Below are positions 16,701 to 30,327 of a stretch of DNA of 64,000 bases, one piece after another. Position 1 is the stretch's first letter. Each line of letters opens with the position of its first letter. The position numbers were made by a program, and so were the translations under genes. The stretch is from the NCBI GenBank assembly GCA_963070105.1, contig OY718805.1:9831652-9895651 (forward strand), in the 5' to 3' direction. The stretch comes from Litomosoides sigmodontis (lineage: Eukaryota; Nematoda; Chromadorea; Rhabditida; Onchocercidae). The notes beneath the pieces were generated by a model that saw only the letters and a list, made by a program, of their open reading frames with translations, ran no database searches and was not told the origin of the DNA.

Positions 16701-19700
16701 GATCGTTGTTCTGTTCGAAGATGGAAGCAAAAAGCCTCTTCTAACAGTAATGCCCAAAATTGAAAAAGAGCCTATCGAAGAAATCCTTCCTTCCTTCTTC
16801 ATGTCAACACTTATCACTTGCAATTAATAACTAAGTAAGTAATCGGCTTCCGAATTCTTCGCAATTCTCGTCCAGTGAAAAGGCAGTTGAAGTAATCTTA
16901 CTGAATTTTCCATGTTCGAATTGTCAAACTTTTCAATCTAATACTTACAAAAGTTTTCACAACACTGAGCTATGCTATTAACTGCTTTGACGCTTTAACC
17001 GTTTAGTTTTTATACCTTAAAATATTATTTCTAATTTATACAGCAAAAATTGCAATCAGTCGAGAAATGAAAAAAAAAGTTAGATAAACTTCCAATAGGT
17101 TAGGTTAACTTGGAGTTGTGATAATTTTCAAGCATTGAGTTGAAATTCACAACTGTAAGCTATGCTGCTTAAAATTTGCATAACCTTCATAATTGATTGC
17201 AATTTTTGCTGCATAAATTAGAGAAAATGCCTTCAAATACAGTTACTTTAAGGTAATTTGAATATTAGCATTTACAGAAAAGATGAAGCAATTGATACAG
17301 CACTGATCAAATGCGACGATGAATAGGTGGTAACTGTGAAAAGATGAAAGGAATTTTTATTAAAATGAGGACAGCAATAATGTGTGACGTAAAAATAAGA
17401 GTGTAACGTTTGCAAGTTTATTTATTATTCCCTAACTAACTCACTTTTAATTGGTGGAAAAACTTTAGCAATTATTGCTGACTATAGCTATAAGCGTTGA
17501 TTGAATTGTTGAAATAGAACGTAATTAATTAACTTTTCATAATTTGCAAATATGCAAATGCCAGACAGGCACTATTCAACGAGACATTGCTAATAGCAAT
17601 TGTTGTTATTGCTAAACACCCATTATTACATACTTTTTTGTGATGTTTTACACGTGTAACAAAATATTAGGATTACGTGAAATAAACCGCAATTACGTTA
17701 TTTTTTAGGTTTGATATTCCAATCTTTTGTTACTTTGAAATAGCTGAAAATTAGTGGTACCACTCACGTATTTTGTCAGCTAACCCGTTTATTACGGTAC
17801 TAGGCGAGCAGTTTATTTGCATAGTAAAAGATTTTTAACACTTCGTTTTTTTTTTTTTTTACAAAAGCAGATATTAGCATCGGTGAAATTAACGTTCGCA
17901 GAATTTGCATCCAAGCGAATAACTAATTTCAAAATTCAAATGTTTCTTTCCATTGTTACCCATCAAAAACTGCAATCGCCATTGTTGAAAATAAAACATT
18001 TGCATGTCTAAACAGAAAATGAAATACCTTTGTGAAAAATAAAAAATTAAATTTGGACATTCGATGTGTCACGATTAATGCATGTGCGTTCATGTTCCAT
18101 TTCGTTTTTCTTTTCTTATTGAAAAAATTGATCTTCTAAAATTTTAAAGAAATTATTAGAAATTTAGAGAATTTTGGAATAAAATTTCTATTCCATTTGG
18201 TGAAGTATAAAAATTGCCACCTTTTCCGGCAAAAATTTTGCTATTTTGTGAGGGTGAAAGCTAAATCGATAATGCGCAAATGGAATATTATTATTTCAGG
18301 TAACGAAATACTGTTTGCAACCATCGTCGCTTCAATTACTCAGAAGTTGAATTTAACTTCATTCAACCCAATTTTGTAAAGTTTATTGTGCGCTATCCAG
18401 GACAAATTGCACACCTGGAATTCGGTCTCCCTTTTCATTGACCGTAGGAAGAGAATTTTCACTCTTCCAATATTTCACAACAAGGAGAGAGGAATTTGTC
18501 AAATCTCACTGCTTAAGTACCTTTTACCTTTTTTTTTTCTCAAATACGATAAGTTCACTCACAAATCAATAGTTTTGTTAATCATCAAAACAACTAAAAT
18601 TAACTTCATTACTACTATGCTTACAATCTAGCGGCTAGCAACATTCCAGAATTTCAATTAAATTAAATCAAATTTGTTATTATCGAATTCACGTCAACCA
18701 TTGTAGGAGATCAATGATCAGTTTTATGCCTAATTTTCAAAGATATGCGTTGGAATTATAACACATATTAAATTAATTTTCATAACTGCTTGCAATGATC
18801 ATCAAACACAGCAACTTTGTCCAATTTTTATCGAAGTTAATAATTAAGACTGTAGTGATGGGACTCATAATAAATAGTTTTGCAAAATAAATAGTTTCGT
18901 AAATAGTTTTAGAACTATCATTTTCATACACGTGAAATACGTTAATTTCGAGGATAATTGGAAATGAGTAATTCTACAAGTGGAAATGTTGGAAACAAAA
19001 GGAAAGTGTAAAATCAATATAAAATACTAGTATTAATTGGAAAGGTATCCGAGTGCTAGTGGAAAAAAACTTAAGCAATTAAATTATTAAGATTCATTTG
19101 ACCGGCTCTTTTGTTTTTTTTTTGGAGGAGAAAACTGCGAAACGAATTTTGCTGGCAGATTAAAATTTTAGGCTGATATTTGAAATTTATTATACGCTGC
19201 ATACAACTTGGTTGCCAATTCAAGTAGCCATTCCACAAGCATTTCAGTGAAGAGAAATGGATACATCCAACTTATGAATAAAATGTTTAAATTTCAAGCT
19301 GTAAAAACTTTCAGCTTTAAATTTATGAATTTCAAGCTGAAAGTTTTTAAAACTGCACGTTTTCCAGCATCTCTATCTTTTTCACTGTTTTTTTAATGTT
19401 GCAGAAAGATTGAAACATTTTTGAGAAGCGTTTTCCATTTTATAATTTTGTTCCTTAAAATTTCTTTTGTAAGATTTAACGTGAAAATTTTCTTGCAATA
19501 CGCAATTACTTGTGCAAATGAAATTTTGTTTGCATCGAATTTCAAATTAATTTTTTGCTTTTGCATAATTTTTATTTTAGTTGAAAAGCATTCCACACCA
19601 GCAATTTCAGTAGCGTCATCATTAATGGCTTTCATTCGAATTAAGAAAAAATGAACTAAGCAAAACGTTCCTATTCAAATTGCAATTAACCAAACTAGCA

Positions 19701-20160
19701 AGATGAAAGGATGGAATTGAGAAGAGAATTGAAATGAAATATTGTAAATGCGGCATTCTTGTTGAACGAGAAAAAAGCAAATTAAACAATTTAAGTTATT
19801 TAGCCAATGCGCCACAATTGATAAATGTCTCGCCCTAAATTTTTAATCTATAACTTTTTCCAAAATAATTTAGCAGTCACTTCAAATTCAATTTTCCACT
19901 ATTTCAAAAATAATTATTTAGAAATTAGAATGCGGTCGTTCTTTTTTTTGAATAGCATAAAAAATCTGTAATTGTAATTATTCCATTGATTAACGACATA
20001 AATAATTGTGCATTGCGAGATTCTTATTGACAGCATTTAAATTATTTTATTGAAGTAAATTAAGTACACAATTGACTAAGCTACTGAAATAATCATTGGC
20101 TAATATTATGGCTAATTCTATGAATTCAAACAAATTTCAATCAATTTCTACCACTTTTTC
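13800..20160. other. Gene-poor region between the palindrome and the RGS gene
   Basis: No coding exon is supported. The region holds CAA and ATC triplet-rich stretches (about 14140-14340, 14670-14690), purine and pyrimidine tracts, and a GA run at 16604-16622. Parts may be regulatory for mir-236 or the RGS gene, but nothing specific can be shown. Confidence 0.5.
16604..16622. repeat. (GA)n short microsatellite
   Basis: About nine GA units followed by GGA-rich sequence. Confidence 0.8.
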
Positions 20161-20163
20161 CCC

Positions 20164-20169
20164 TTTATT
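20164..20169 (-). terminator. Poly(A) signal of the RGS gene
   Basis: TTTATT on the plus strand is AATAAA in the transcript, 14 bases past the stop codon. A second copy overlaps the stop at 20183-20188. Confidence 0.5.
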
Positions 20170-20183
20170 CACATAATTGATAT

Positions 20184-23100
20184 TTATTTTAATTTCAGTA
20201 ATAGATCGTTATATTCGGTAGATTGTAGGAATCGCACGTACGGATCGTTTTTCAGGACTTGCTCGACATGTTTAACAGCCTCGTCAAATAACGTACTGTC
20301 CACGTCCTGTGCTTCAATTTGACTATCAATTACTTGACGTAAACCAAATGGCAGAAAGATCTGAATGAAAGGCATATCATTTCATCGCTTGGGTCAGATG
20401 ACTCATTTTAATCTTTGAAATCATTCATAATTCAATTAATTAATTGCATTTGCAATCATTTTCATTTCAAACTTTTTCAAGCAAAATATCTTCAACTTAT
20501 AGGAGAAAAAAACACGAAGGCATTTTTTGCTAAATATTTTCTACTGAAATTGCAAGCGAGAAAAAGTGGAAGTTGTAAAAATTTTTTATATTAAAATATT
20601 TCACAAAGTGCAACACTTTAATAAAATTAAGGGAATGAAACAAGGGTGGAAATTGAAAAATGATTTTGCTGAGTTTATAATTCTACGGTTTCCACGGAGA
20701 AAATTACACGATCGTTTATTTAACGACTAGGTGTTGTTGAATTTTAACGATAGCATTTCATTTTTCAAACTTCATACTAATTTTATAGTTGGTAAAAATA
20801 GCAAACTAATATTGCTGGTCATTTTGCTGAGGTCAATTTCCATTTAATGCACTTGCAATTATTATTTTACTGTTGCTAATAACAATTATAGGAATTAGTA
20901 ATTGCTGTCATTAAAGGAAAGTGGAAAAAAAACACGTTTGTTTGTTAAATTTCATACGGCTATTTCAGTTTTGCCGTTAATTAAATTTAAATTTAAAATT
21001 AATAATACATCAATTGACCTCATTAGTTGTTCCTTCAACCAAATATTGTTTCTGAATATTGCGACCGACATTGAGCATTGCAGCGCTTTTGTTCTTCGTT
21101 TGCTTATATTCAATTACCGCTTCCCAAAAGCGCAAATTTTCTTCTGCATGAATATTGCGCAGAAAAGAGCGAAAGTAATGACGACCAACCTGGAATTTGA
21201 ATTTAAATAAACTCAGCACATTTTCATACATGAAACACGTAGTGGTAGTGGATGTTTTCTAACTTGACCATTGAATCTTCTCTGCCTAGATGGAAATGGA
21301 AAATTTAGCTGAGTTATTTGTCACCAATTAAATTTAACAGGAATTAAAAGATTAAATGAGAAATGAATTTCAACAACTGATATTTGATGTTAGCACAAAT
21401 ATTAGCAATAAGATAAAAGGAAAAGACTGGGCATTATCTCATGACGAATTCACATTTGCCAGGACGGATTGAAAAACTAAGAAATGTTGAGAAAGGAATG
21501 AAAAACGTGTTGCCTGATTTCCAACAAGGGCCTCGAAGCTGCTCGTCCATTTGTCAGCGTACGCACGTGGCATAACACTTTCCAAAAACTTTATGTAAGT
21601 GTCGGATCGTTTAAATCTCGGAAACTGATCGCTCTCCAGCATCCTATTAATCTCTTTTACAGCAAGCAGGAATGCTGCTGGATCCGGATCATCCTTTGCT
21701 GCAGTCTCTTTAATTTTCTGTAAAATTTCCACTTACTTTCTAATAATTTTCGCATATAGTAGTTTAATGGGTGCAGCAAGAAGGCACTGTCATTTAATTT
21801 CCTCTAAGCTATTTAATGTAAAATTCTATCAAAAATTTAAAAAGCAAAAAAAAAATGCTTTTAAAGGAGGAATTTATTAAACGCTAAAAATGATATGCAA
21901 TTGTACCTGTAAAGCAGCACTACTCAGGTTGACGTACGGCGAATATTTTTCAAAAAATTCCTTAATGTACTGCTTTTTATCAGCTGGTGCGGTCATCACC
22001 TTGAACTTCTCATACGATTCAATGAATGATAAATTTTCCTCAGCCAATGCATTGTGCAAGAAAACGTGAAACAATTGCCGTCCTAAAATGCATTTTTCAA
22101 TCTAAGTGTACTAGATGAGCAAAAACAAAAATTAGTTATTTTTTCAAAATTCTACAATTTATTTGATACTATTTAAATTAAAAAAAAATCATTATCCGTT
22201 TTCTAATCCACACTCACCCTTGTCATCCTTCAAGACATTACTCAGCGATTCATTAGCCCATGACGCAGCTCTCGGATATTCGACGCCATCGGTACTTGGC
22301 ATTTCAGGAGTGTGACGATCAACTTTTGAGTTGAAATCAAACATTTGTGTTGCCTGCAAAAAATCACACATTTTATTTCTCACCAATGAAATAAATGCGA
22401 TATCGAAGATGCATACACTGCAAAAGTTTATTTGTAAATTTTTTTTTTCAAAAACTGCTCATTTTTCAAATGCATTGTGTTAATTAATTAAGTACGTGCT
22501 TGGTGATATGAGTTATATGATAAAAATAATTCAATAGAGCTGAAAAAGTACCATATTTTTAGAAATTGATTTTCGCTTCACAAGTGCTTTTTTCACTTCC
22601 CTTTCCTTATTCAATTCTCTCGTTGCTATTTTGGAATTTTCGTTCAAATTTGGCTGCGATGCTTCCTCGTGCTTCTTCCTGCTTTCTTCAACGCTCGCAA
22701 TGAGCTCGTTCTTTGGCAAAACGTCTGATAAAATATTCTTTTGCTCTGATAATGCAATGCTACCACTGCAAAAAGGTTTTCACAGTTTAAAATTGAAAAA
22801 AAGAAACAAACATTGAAATTAATCACTCATTAATAAATCCATCATAAATGATCACAAATTTCTCATTTATCAATGATTCCACCATAAACGAGGAAGAAAA
22901 TATAAAAAGCAGAAATTACTGATAAAATGATATTCGTATTCACACATTCATATTTATTAAAATTTGATCAAAGCAAAACGAATCGAACGTTTAGTGAAAT
23001 TGTGACTGACACATATCACTAAATATTAAATTACTAATTATAAATTAGAATGCAAGAATGTGATTTACTAAATTTTGCTCATTTATTTTTTGATTAGCAT

Positions 23101-23213
23101 AAAAATGGATTATGGAAAACAGAAAGATTAAAAACAACGATATGTGCCGCTGCTGCTGTTCACATCTATGCATACGCATACGTGTATATGCGTGCGTGTC
23201 CATATGTGTGTGC

Positions 23214-23264
<51 letters not shown>

Positions 23265-25830
23265 TCTAGAATGAAAAATTAAATTAATGTTAATAAGTGA
23301 TGTGTGTGTGTGTGTGAATAAAAAGTGAACGAATTAAACAAGCTGAGAAGCGTAAAGCCTCGGCGAACTTCGAGTACCTGTGGATTTAAACGCAACGGTA
23401 ACCTAAGCAACAACTTATCCGTTTATCTTCCCTTTGAGAATTAAATAAAGCCGTAGAATGGGATGGAATAAATCAAATAGCTAACATCAATGCATGGATA
23501 ATTAAAATCCCAATAGGACAAGAAACCCTCCACTTAAAATAAATTTTTTATTCACTTAAAAAAATAAAAATTTATTGCTGCTCGTGAAATGTTCCACTCA
23601 ATCAATGATCAAAATTTGAACATAGCGAAATTACGAATGTCACAAACGATAGCTAAAATTGGTAAACAAAAAAAAAAATTTCATTTAACAAAAATTAGCT
23701 TTCTCTCTAATTTTTTAGTTTTTTGAATAATTTTTTGCTGGTATATTCTTCTTCCTTGCTCTTTCATGCAAATCGTACGAAATATTCGCGATGAATTCAT
23801 TGGTAACTTAGCACACCTCTTTATTAACTTAAATGATTGTCTCTAAATCGATCATTTTCAACTTCTGCTAATCAGTGATTATATTTCACGAAATTTCATA
23901 TTCGCTCATCATAGCAATGATGGTCTAGCTAGTTGTGTGGCAGGCAAACAACTTATGAGCTAATCTACCGATGGGATTTAATTCATTTCATTTCGGTTAC
24001 TTTTCAACCATTTTAAGTTTGCTAACAAAAAGAATTTAGTCAAATTTGACATTACACTCATCTGCAAATATTTTCTTTGCAAAAATTAAGCAGCAATCAA
24101 AGCATATGATGAAAAGGACGGTGTATTAAAAGAATTTGAAAATATGGTTTAACATTAAAAAATCCATTCGGAAATTCATTTCAATTTTAATTTCAAAAGT
24201 CAACAAATAGAAAAAAAACACTTCACTGACACAAAACTTACAATTATCGCTACAGTAGCCCCAATAAAATTCGTAATTAAATTGCGCAAAAAATTTCATA
24301 GAATGTTAAGTGAAAAGGAATTGGAAATTTAAAGGAAATGCTGCAATCAAAATTGGAAAGAAAAAATGTGGAAATATTTCATTTGTTTCACATCGACATA
24401 ATTTCATTCAATACAACTGTTCGATTTCATTCTGTCAATTTCATTTCCAATAATTTATTCAATTCATCATAACATTTTTTCCTTCACATGTTGCAATTTC
24501 TTTTAGACTGGGAATTTTTTTTCTTTGCAAAATACCGTAATTAGTCTAACTTCTTTTAAATTACTCAAACAATAAAGTTTTCAAAAAACTATACATCACG
24601 TAGCTACACATATTCGTTTAGGGAAAATGTTATTATTTTTATATTTAGCTAATTTAACTCCTCAGCTTACGTCTGATCAAAATTAGAATTAATTAGGTTA
24701 CTTCAAGGTAAATGCGAGTTATTAATTTTGCATACGGTATTGAATAAACGTCTTTATAATTTATTTAAAGTATCGCCAAACATCTGCTTCTCACTGGGAC
24801 ATATGATTGAATTTTATATTTCCAGTGCAAAAAGAAAGAAGAAAACAGGAACAAACAAGTGAACATTTGAAATTTAAGCAATTTTACAGTGAAAATTTTT
24901 TTTATTTATAATGAAATTTTTTACGGTAAAATTTGCTATTTATAAGAAAATAATTTATGGTAAAAAGTTGGGAAAAAAAACTTTTTGTGATATTAACGTA
25001 ATGCCTAGCACACAGCCTCTTCAATTTCACGTTAATGTAAGTGTATATGCAAAAAAAGCAGTAAATTTCAAACCTTTCGATACTCAAGTTTCCCTTGAAA
25101 CTTCGCCACATATGCCACCCTCTTAAGGGTATTTGGCTATGATTGCGTCGCTTTCAATGCCTTCCTCTCGACCAATTTAATGTTGAATTCTTGAAAGGCT
25201 TAATTTCAATTTTATTAAAAATGCTAGCAATAATGAACCAATCATTCATAAATAATCGGATTGCAATTAATTTGAACTGCAATTTTTCCCTTCTACCCTC
25301 TTTCCTGCTCCATATATTTGAGTATATTTTACCGAAAAAAAAAAGTGAAGAAATAGATTACTCACAATTCTATTAATCATCTCCAATTGCATAAAAATGC
25401 AAATTTTGCTCTTTTTTTCAAAAAATTAATTTTAATGATAATTAAAATTTTTCTGTAGCATTCAAAAATGAAATATTCAAAAATTTCTCGAACAAAAGAA
25501 GTGGCAGAGGAAATGAGTGAAGGAGTTCGGTGTTACGCGAAGGATAAAGGAGGGGAGTTTGGTGGCGCTCAATTCTTTAATGATTACACATGGAATTTGT
25601 TGAAAAAGACGAATTAGCCATTAATATCCAATCTATCCTGTCCACCTGAACATTACACACAGCGAAGACAGACACGTGTGCACACGCACACACACACACA
25701 CACACACAGACTGACAGACACTCACCTGTCCAATAATCGTTGTTGCTAGCGGAAACGAAGAAATTGAATGAGCTGAGTATGACATTTGCAGAGGTTTGCA
25801 TGCATCCACTCACCAAACGATCTCTTCCAT
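20184..25830 (-). CDS. rgs-3: Regulator of G-protein signalling with two RGS domains (RGS-3-like)
   Basis: RGS domains speed GTP hydrolysis by G-alpha subunits. Exons in transcript order: 25830-25814, 22765-22552, 22353-22218, 22082-21907, 21717-21514, 21189-21019, 20360-20184, giving 364 residues. A charged, coil-like N-terminus precedes RGS domain 1 (about 109-249; HNALAEENLSFIESYEKFK is the core helix region) and domain 2 (about 239-350; SFLRNIHAEENLRFWEAVIE). The doubled domain is the architecture I associate with C. elegans RGS-3, which acts in sensory neurons. The 17-base first exon is inferred. It supplies the ATG, matches phase across a 3-kb intron, and puts a cysteine at position 6 that could be lipidated. 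The intron after exon 5 has a GC donor. The domains are secure; the first exon is tentative. Confidence 0.85.
23216..23261. repeat. (GT)n microsatellite
   Basis: About 23 GT units, preceded by imperfect GTGCG-type sequence. A short second GT run lies at 23301-23317. Confidence 0.9.
25681..25709. repeat. (CA)n microsatellite
   Basis: About 14 CA units. Confidence 0.9.
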
Positions 25831-26009
25831 GCAAAATTAAAAAAAGTTTCATTTAATTTCAAGAAATTTTAACTTTTTGAAATTTGGCAATGTTATGCAA
25901 ATGTATATTTTCATTACGTATTATTATTGCAACATTTAAATATCACTACCATTTCCTAGATGAACGAAACATATGAATGCAATTACTTATGCATACATGT
26001 GTGAATACA

Positions 26010-26042
26010 CACAGACAGACAGACAGAAACAGACAGACAGAC
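26010..26042. repeat. (ACAG)n tetranucleotide repeat
   Basis: About eight ACAG units interrupted once by AAAC. Confidence 0.85.
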
Positions 26043-27399
26043 TGAGGAACACACACATACACACACGCACTGATTATCATGAAATTTCGTAGTGTTTAAA
26101 TTCAAAAAAAGATATGAAATGTTATCGGTTTCAAATTAAGTCTTCAATTTTGAATTATGCAGCGTACAATTAGATTTATGAGAAATTATCCAATTCTGAC
26201 CTTTGTTTGTTCAATCAAACAAAAACATTTGAATTAGCACAATGTTACTTGTGCCACAGCTTTGCATTCAGCAAACATTAATTGACGATATACGACTATG
26301 ATAAACACAATAGCACTTAATTTAAATTATCAATTTAAAATTTTTAGTATTAGTTATGCTAATTAGCGATGCTATTAGTTTCTCAAAACCTTAATATGTG
26401 TTAATGAAAAAGGTGAAAAAAGCAAAATTTATTATTTTGCTTGCAAGTTGCTTTCAAGTTGTTCCAATAGACGAGGCGAAAAATACGTTAGGAAATGTTT
26501 CAGCTGAAATTTATAATTGAAATACAAAATGATTAATTGTATAAATCTTCCCACTGATTATCATGGTTAGCGCAATAATGATTTACTTAATAATCAACAT
26601 TTTGATCATTTTTATCTGTGAAAAATTGTAAAAACATTCCTCGCAGTTATCACTCGCCATAAATTCGTTTTAAAAAATTGGTGCAGAATTTAAAATTCCA
26701 TTATTCTTAGCTATTTAATTAAGCAATTGAATGTTGTCGCAGCGATTTCCATTTTAGATATATCTGATGTGCTGCAGTTAATGTTATTGTTGCTTATTAA
26801 TTTCAAGTACATTACATTCATTTCTTTTTAAAGTAAGGACTTGTTGTTCGCTTACTATTTAATTCAAACTTCAGGCAATTTTTTTTTAAATCTCATTTGC
26901 ATTTCATTCTCATTTCAAAATTTCATTTTTTTTAAATTCAATTTTATTCACTTAAAAGAAGTCAGTCGGTCATTTTACAATACACATATGTACTTGCAAA
27001 ACAATTTTCAATAAAAGCACAAGAAGCGGAAAAAACTTGAAATGAAATACCTCGAAAAAAATTAGTGTAAAATTTTTTAACACATTCGCATGTCTATGAA
27101 ACATTGAAATTATCGTTTGCATATTTAGAAGTTAGAGAAAAAAACTTTTTACGGTTAATTAATTCGGCAAAGAAGTGTGTGAGAATTGTTGGTAGGAAAT
27201 TTGGAAGCAATGCTCCAAACACAGTGCACAAACTTCTCACTTTGCAGACTTGGCGTTGGTTCAGTAAGAAATATTACCATCACATTTCATGCACTCACGT
27301 TAGGCAATTCAAATTATCAAAAGTACATTTCAAGAAAAATGAATTTAAACACGGAACTGTAAATTGCTAGAGAATGCTCCTTCTGTCGACCAAGTAATA

Positions 27400-27400
<1 letters not shown>

Positions 27401-27451
<51 letters not shown>
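27401..27451. repeat. (CA)n microsatellite
   Basis: About 25 perfect CA units. Confidence 0.9.
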
Positions 27452-27454
<3 letters not shown>

Positions 27455-28318
27455 ATGAAACTAGAGGAGAAGTTGAAATTTAAGAAACACGTCCGTTGCA
27501 ATAGCGATGCAGACGAAAGAGGAAAAGTAATTTTGAATATGCCAGGAAATAAAGTTTAGCGTAAGGTATACGATCAATTTATTCTTATCACTGATAGAGT
27601 GATAAGATGAGGTACAATGAGTAAGTCAGCATCAATTAGTAGTGCAGCGAAGTAACGAGTAAATTTTTGATTAAAATTACAATCATTTCTATCATTGATT
27701 TCATGAGATAGCGGCAGAGTGATGACATGACAGGATAACACTTATCATGTCATGATAAGTATGATTTTTATTTAAAACATTTCATAAAACTATAATTAAA
27801 AAGAATTCAATTTAATTAATTTCTTGCCGTGTAGGCTGTTTGAATATGAGAAGTGCTTTAAATTATATATGTTGCAATCATTTAAAATTTGCTAATAATT
27901 TATTCGTAACTTTTACATTACACAGCAACGAGCAACAATGAAAAGACTTAGGTAGGCCTATAAGCGTATTCCACTCTTCCATCAGACTTCTCCGTGCATC
28001 TGAAAAATCATTTTCATAATTATCATACGCTTTATCATCGCAACTATCATTTACAATCGTATCGTAGTTGATTCACAATCATAGTGATAATAATCACAAT
28101 TCTCACATTTCTATGATTTCAGTGAGAGACGTAGGATTCATTTCTTTTATTGATTTTATGTACAACACTTAAAAATTTAGTACAAGTCACAAGTTCAGCT
28201 CATTGGTCAAGTTTAAATTCGATTATACAATAGATGAAATTACAGTATGGCATATCTACAAACCTAAAATAAAAGTTTAGATTGTGAAATTTTACTGAGA
28301 AGCTTGTAACTGATGATA

Positions 28319-28894
28319 TCAATCACTAACTGAATCTCCATTCCCACTGATAATTCATTCAACATGAGAGTGATAGTACGATTATGTTGCATAAAAAAAA
28401 AAAAACGAATTATATGAACACGTACGTATATCTCCATCCAGCTTCTATAAATTCGGTTCCTACAAGTAATCGAAAACCACCTGGTGCTAAGCATGCAGTA
28501 ATTCGTGTACGCCATGATCCATCATTTCTCTCATCACATTCCAATACAAAATTATTCTCAATCTGTAATTGTCATTTTTTTCAGAAGTTTAAAGTTGTAT
28601 TTTTAATCATTTCAAGATACCCTAATCAATACTTTTCACTCAAATTTTACCATTCACAACAATCTTTCAATTAATAATGTTAACTTTTAAAGAAATCACC
28701 GAAAATTTTTCACTACACTAAATTTGAGAAATATAAAATGCGAAATGAATTTATCCAATTTTTTTTATATGCAAAAAAGTGATAAAATCACTAACCCACG
28801 TGTCACCGTCTCCATACACTTTACCGTTAATTACACATGCTTGATCACTGCTGACTGTAAGCATAAATACAACTAATCCAATTAAAACATTCAT
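28319..28894 (-). CDS. Small secreted MIG-18-like protein, fibronectin-type-I-like domain
   Basis: Exons 28894-28796, 28562-28426 and probably 28346-28319 give 87 residues. Residues 1-16 form a typical signal peptide (MNVLIGLVVFMLTVSS). The rest is one cysteine-containing domain with the pattern C-x-x-NG-x-x-Y-G-D-G-x-x-W, then LECDERNDGSWRTR, then TACLAPGG and GWRYT. This matches the nematode family annotated as abnormal cell migration protein 18-like, fibronectin type I, whose members are secreted or extracellular-matrix proteins. The first two exons are solid. The last exon is chosen because phase and a TGA fit. It lacks the cysteine usually found after the final tyrosine, so the true 3' end may differ. 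An acceptor (AAATTCAG) lies 18 bases upstream of the ATG. Confidence 0.7.
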
Positions 28895-29320
28895 ACAGAT
28901 CGCTATTCGATTCTGAATTTACCGATTATATTAAGAGAAATTTAATTGCAACACCGCAGACAATTAATTTCAACAAGTAAAAAATGTAAATAGCAAAAAT
29001 GAAGAAAACAAACATCATTTGTATAAAAATTAATACAGTAGATTGTGATCGATATTTTAACGATAGCAATTCTTGAAAATTTTCCACAACCAATAAATAA
29101 CCGTCGTGCTTTTGCAAAGTTAAACTGAGTGGTATTTGAAATTTAATTTTGTAGCCAATAAATTTTAATTAAACTGTTAATGATAATAGTTGTAAATTTT
29201 GATTAAAAAATTATTACCGCAACGCATTTATGGCGTTGAATGAACTTTTGAGATTGCATATCCACGTAACAACAACAATATCATTATTTTTTATTGATAA
29301 AATAACTATTCCTACTATTT

Positions 29321-29340
29321 AACACACACACACACACACA
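29321..29340. repeat. (AC)n short microsatellite
   Basis: About ten AC units. Confidence 0.85.
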
Positions 29341-29652
29341 AATGCGTTCATACTTCTAACATGTGGAAAAGTATATTTTCGTAAATTAATAATTATTAGT
29401 GAAAGAGAAAATGAGCTAATTCATTGTTACCAAATGATGTTAGAGGGTAATTGCAGAGGTAAGTGAATGAAATGAATTTCAGGTTTTTGAATGGACGAGA
29501 AAAATATGATGAGAGATGGTGAAAAATGTGCTGCTCCTTTTTGCTTTTTTTTTTACTTAACTTTACAATAAATGTGTCTTCCATTGAAAGTATTACACTT
29601 TTCGCAATAATTATTCCAATTCCATAAGTTAGTGCATTTATTAAAAATGGTA

Positions 29653-29706
29653 ATTGGAATTGATAATAATGAATTAAATGATTGGAATTGATAATAATGA
29701 ATTAAA
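29653..29706. repeat. 28-base tandem duplication
   Basis: Two adjacent near-identical copies start at 29653 and 29681 (ATTGGAATTGATAATAATGA and following bases). Confidence 0.85.
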
Positions 29707-30312
29707 GAAGTTAACTGACTTAAGAAATTATTTTTTTTTGTTTTTGATCAATAAACTTTGGAGTATTATTTTTAACACAATATTTAATCGGTATTTTTCC
29801 GCTTTATTTTTACAAATAGTATTCAGGTCATCGTTAATCGTTTTTTAATTTTCAAAGTTATTATTGCGAGATTTCAACCACAGAGCTATTTTCGACACAA
29901 AACTAAATACTGAGAGAATTAGACGATGTATGGTACCTTTCCATAGCGATCTAATAATTCACTTATAATACTCAATAAATTAAACAGGCACATTTTGCTT
30001 TAGCAAATCCTTAACTCGGAAATTTATAACAAATCTCGGTAACCGATTCAAATATCACACTGGATTGTGCGATAAGCCACTCGATTAGCTCCTACTAAGG
30101 CGCATATGAAATTCCCACTCTTAAATTTCCAATTTCAAAGCTTCTCGCCAAAAGCATAATAACATTGATTAAGAGAATATTTGCTTGTTTTCCAAACTTC
30201 AGCTCCTTGTCTTAATAATTCTTATAAACGAAAGCACTTTAATCTTACCTCTGAGAGAGCTTTCCAATGTTTGGTTTTTCATTAATCGATTAAATAAATT
30301 GAAATCAAGGTT

Positions 30313-30327
30313 GGGGGGGGGGAGGGG
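30313..30327 (+). other. G-rich run able to form a G-quadruplex
   Basis: Ten G, one A, four G. It is conspicuous in sequence this AT-rich. Confidence 0.5.

Larger units (their letters stand above)
22766..25813 (-). other. Probable first intron of the RGS gene
   Basis: About 3 kb with no other recognised exon. It contains a GT microsatellite at 23216-23261. If the proposed 17-base first exon is wrong, this stretch is simply intergenic. Confidence 0.45.
25831..28318. other. Intergenic region between the RGS and MIG-18-like genes
   Basis: No supported gene. It contains an ACAG run (26010-26042) and a CA microsatellite (27401-27451). An 88-codon plus-strand open frame at 27104-27370 has no recognised relative and is treated as unproven. 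Confidence 0.45.

Noticed and set aside
27104..27370. 88-codon plus-strand open frame with a vaguely retroelement-like basic composition
   Set aside because: No catalytic motif or recognised family could be named, and there are no splice or flanking repeat signals, so it is left as unproven.
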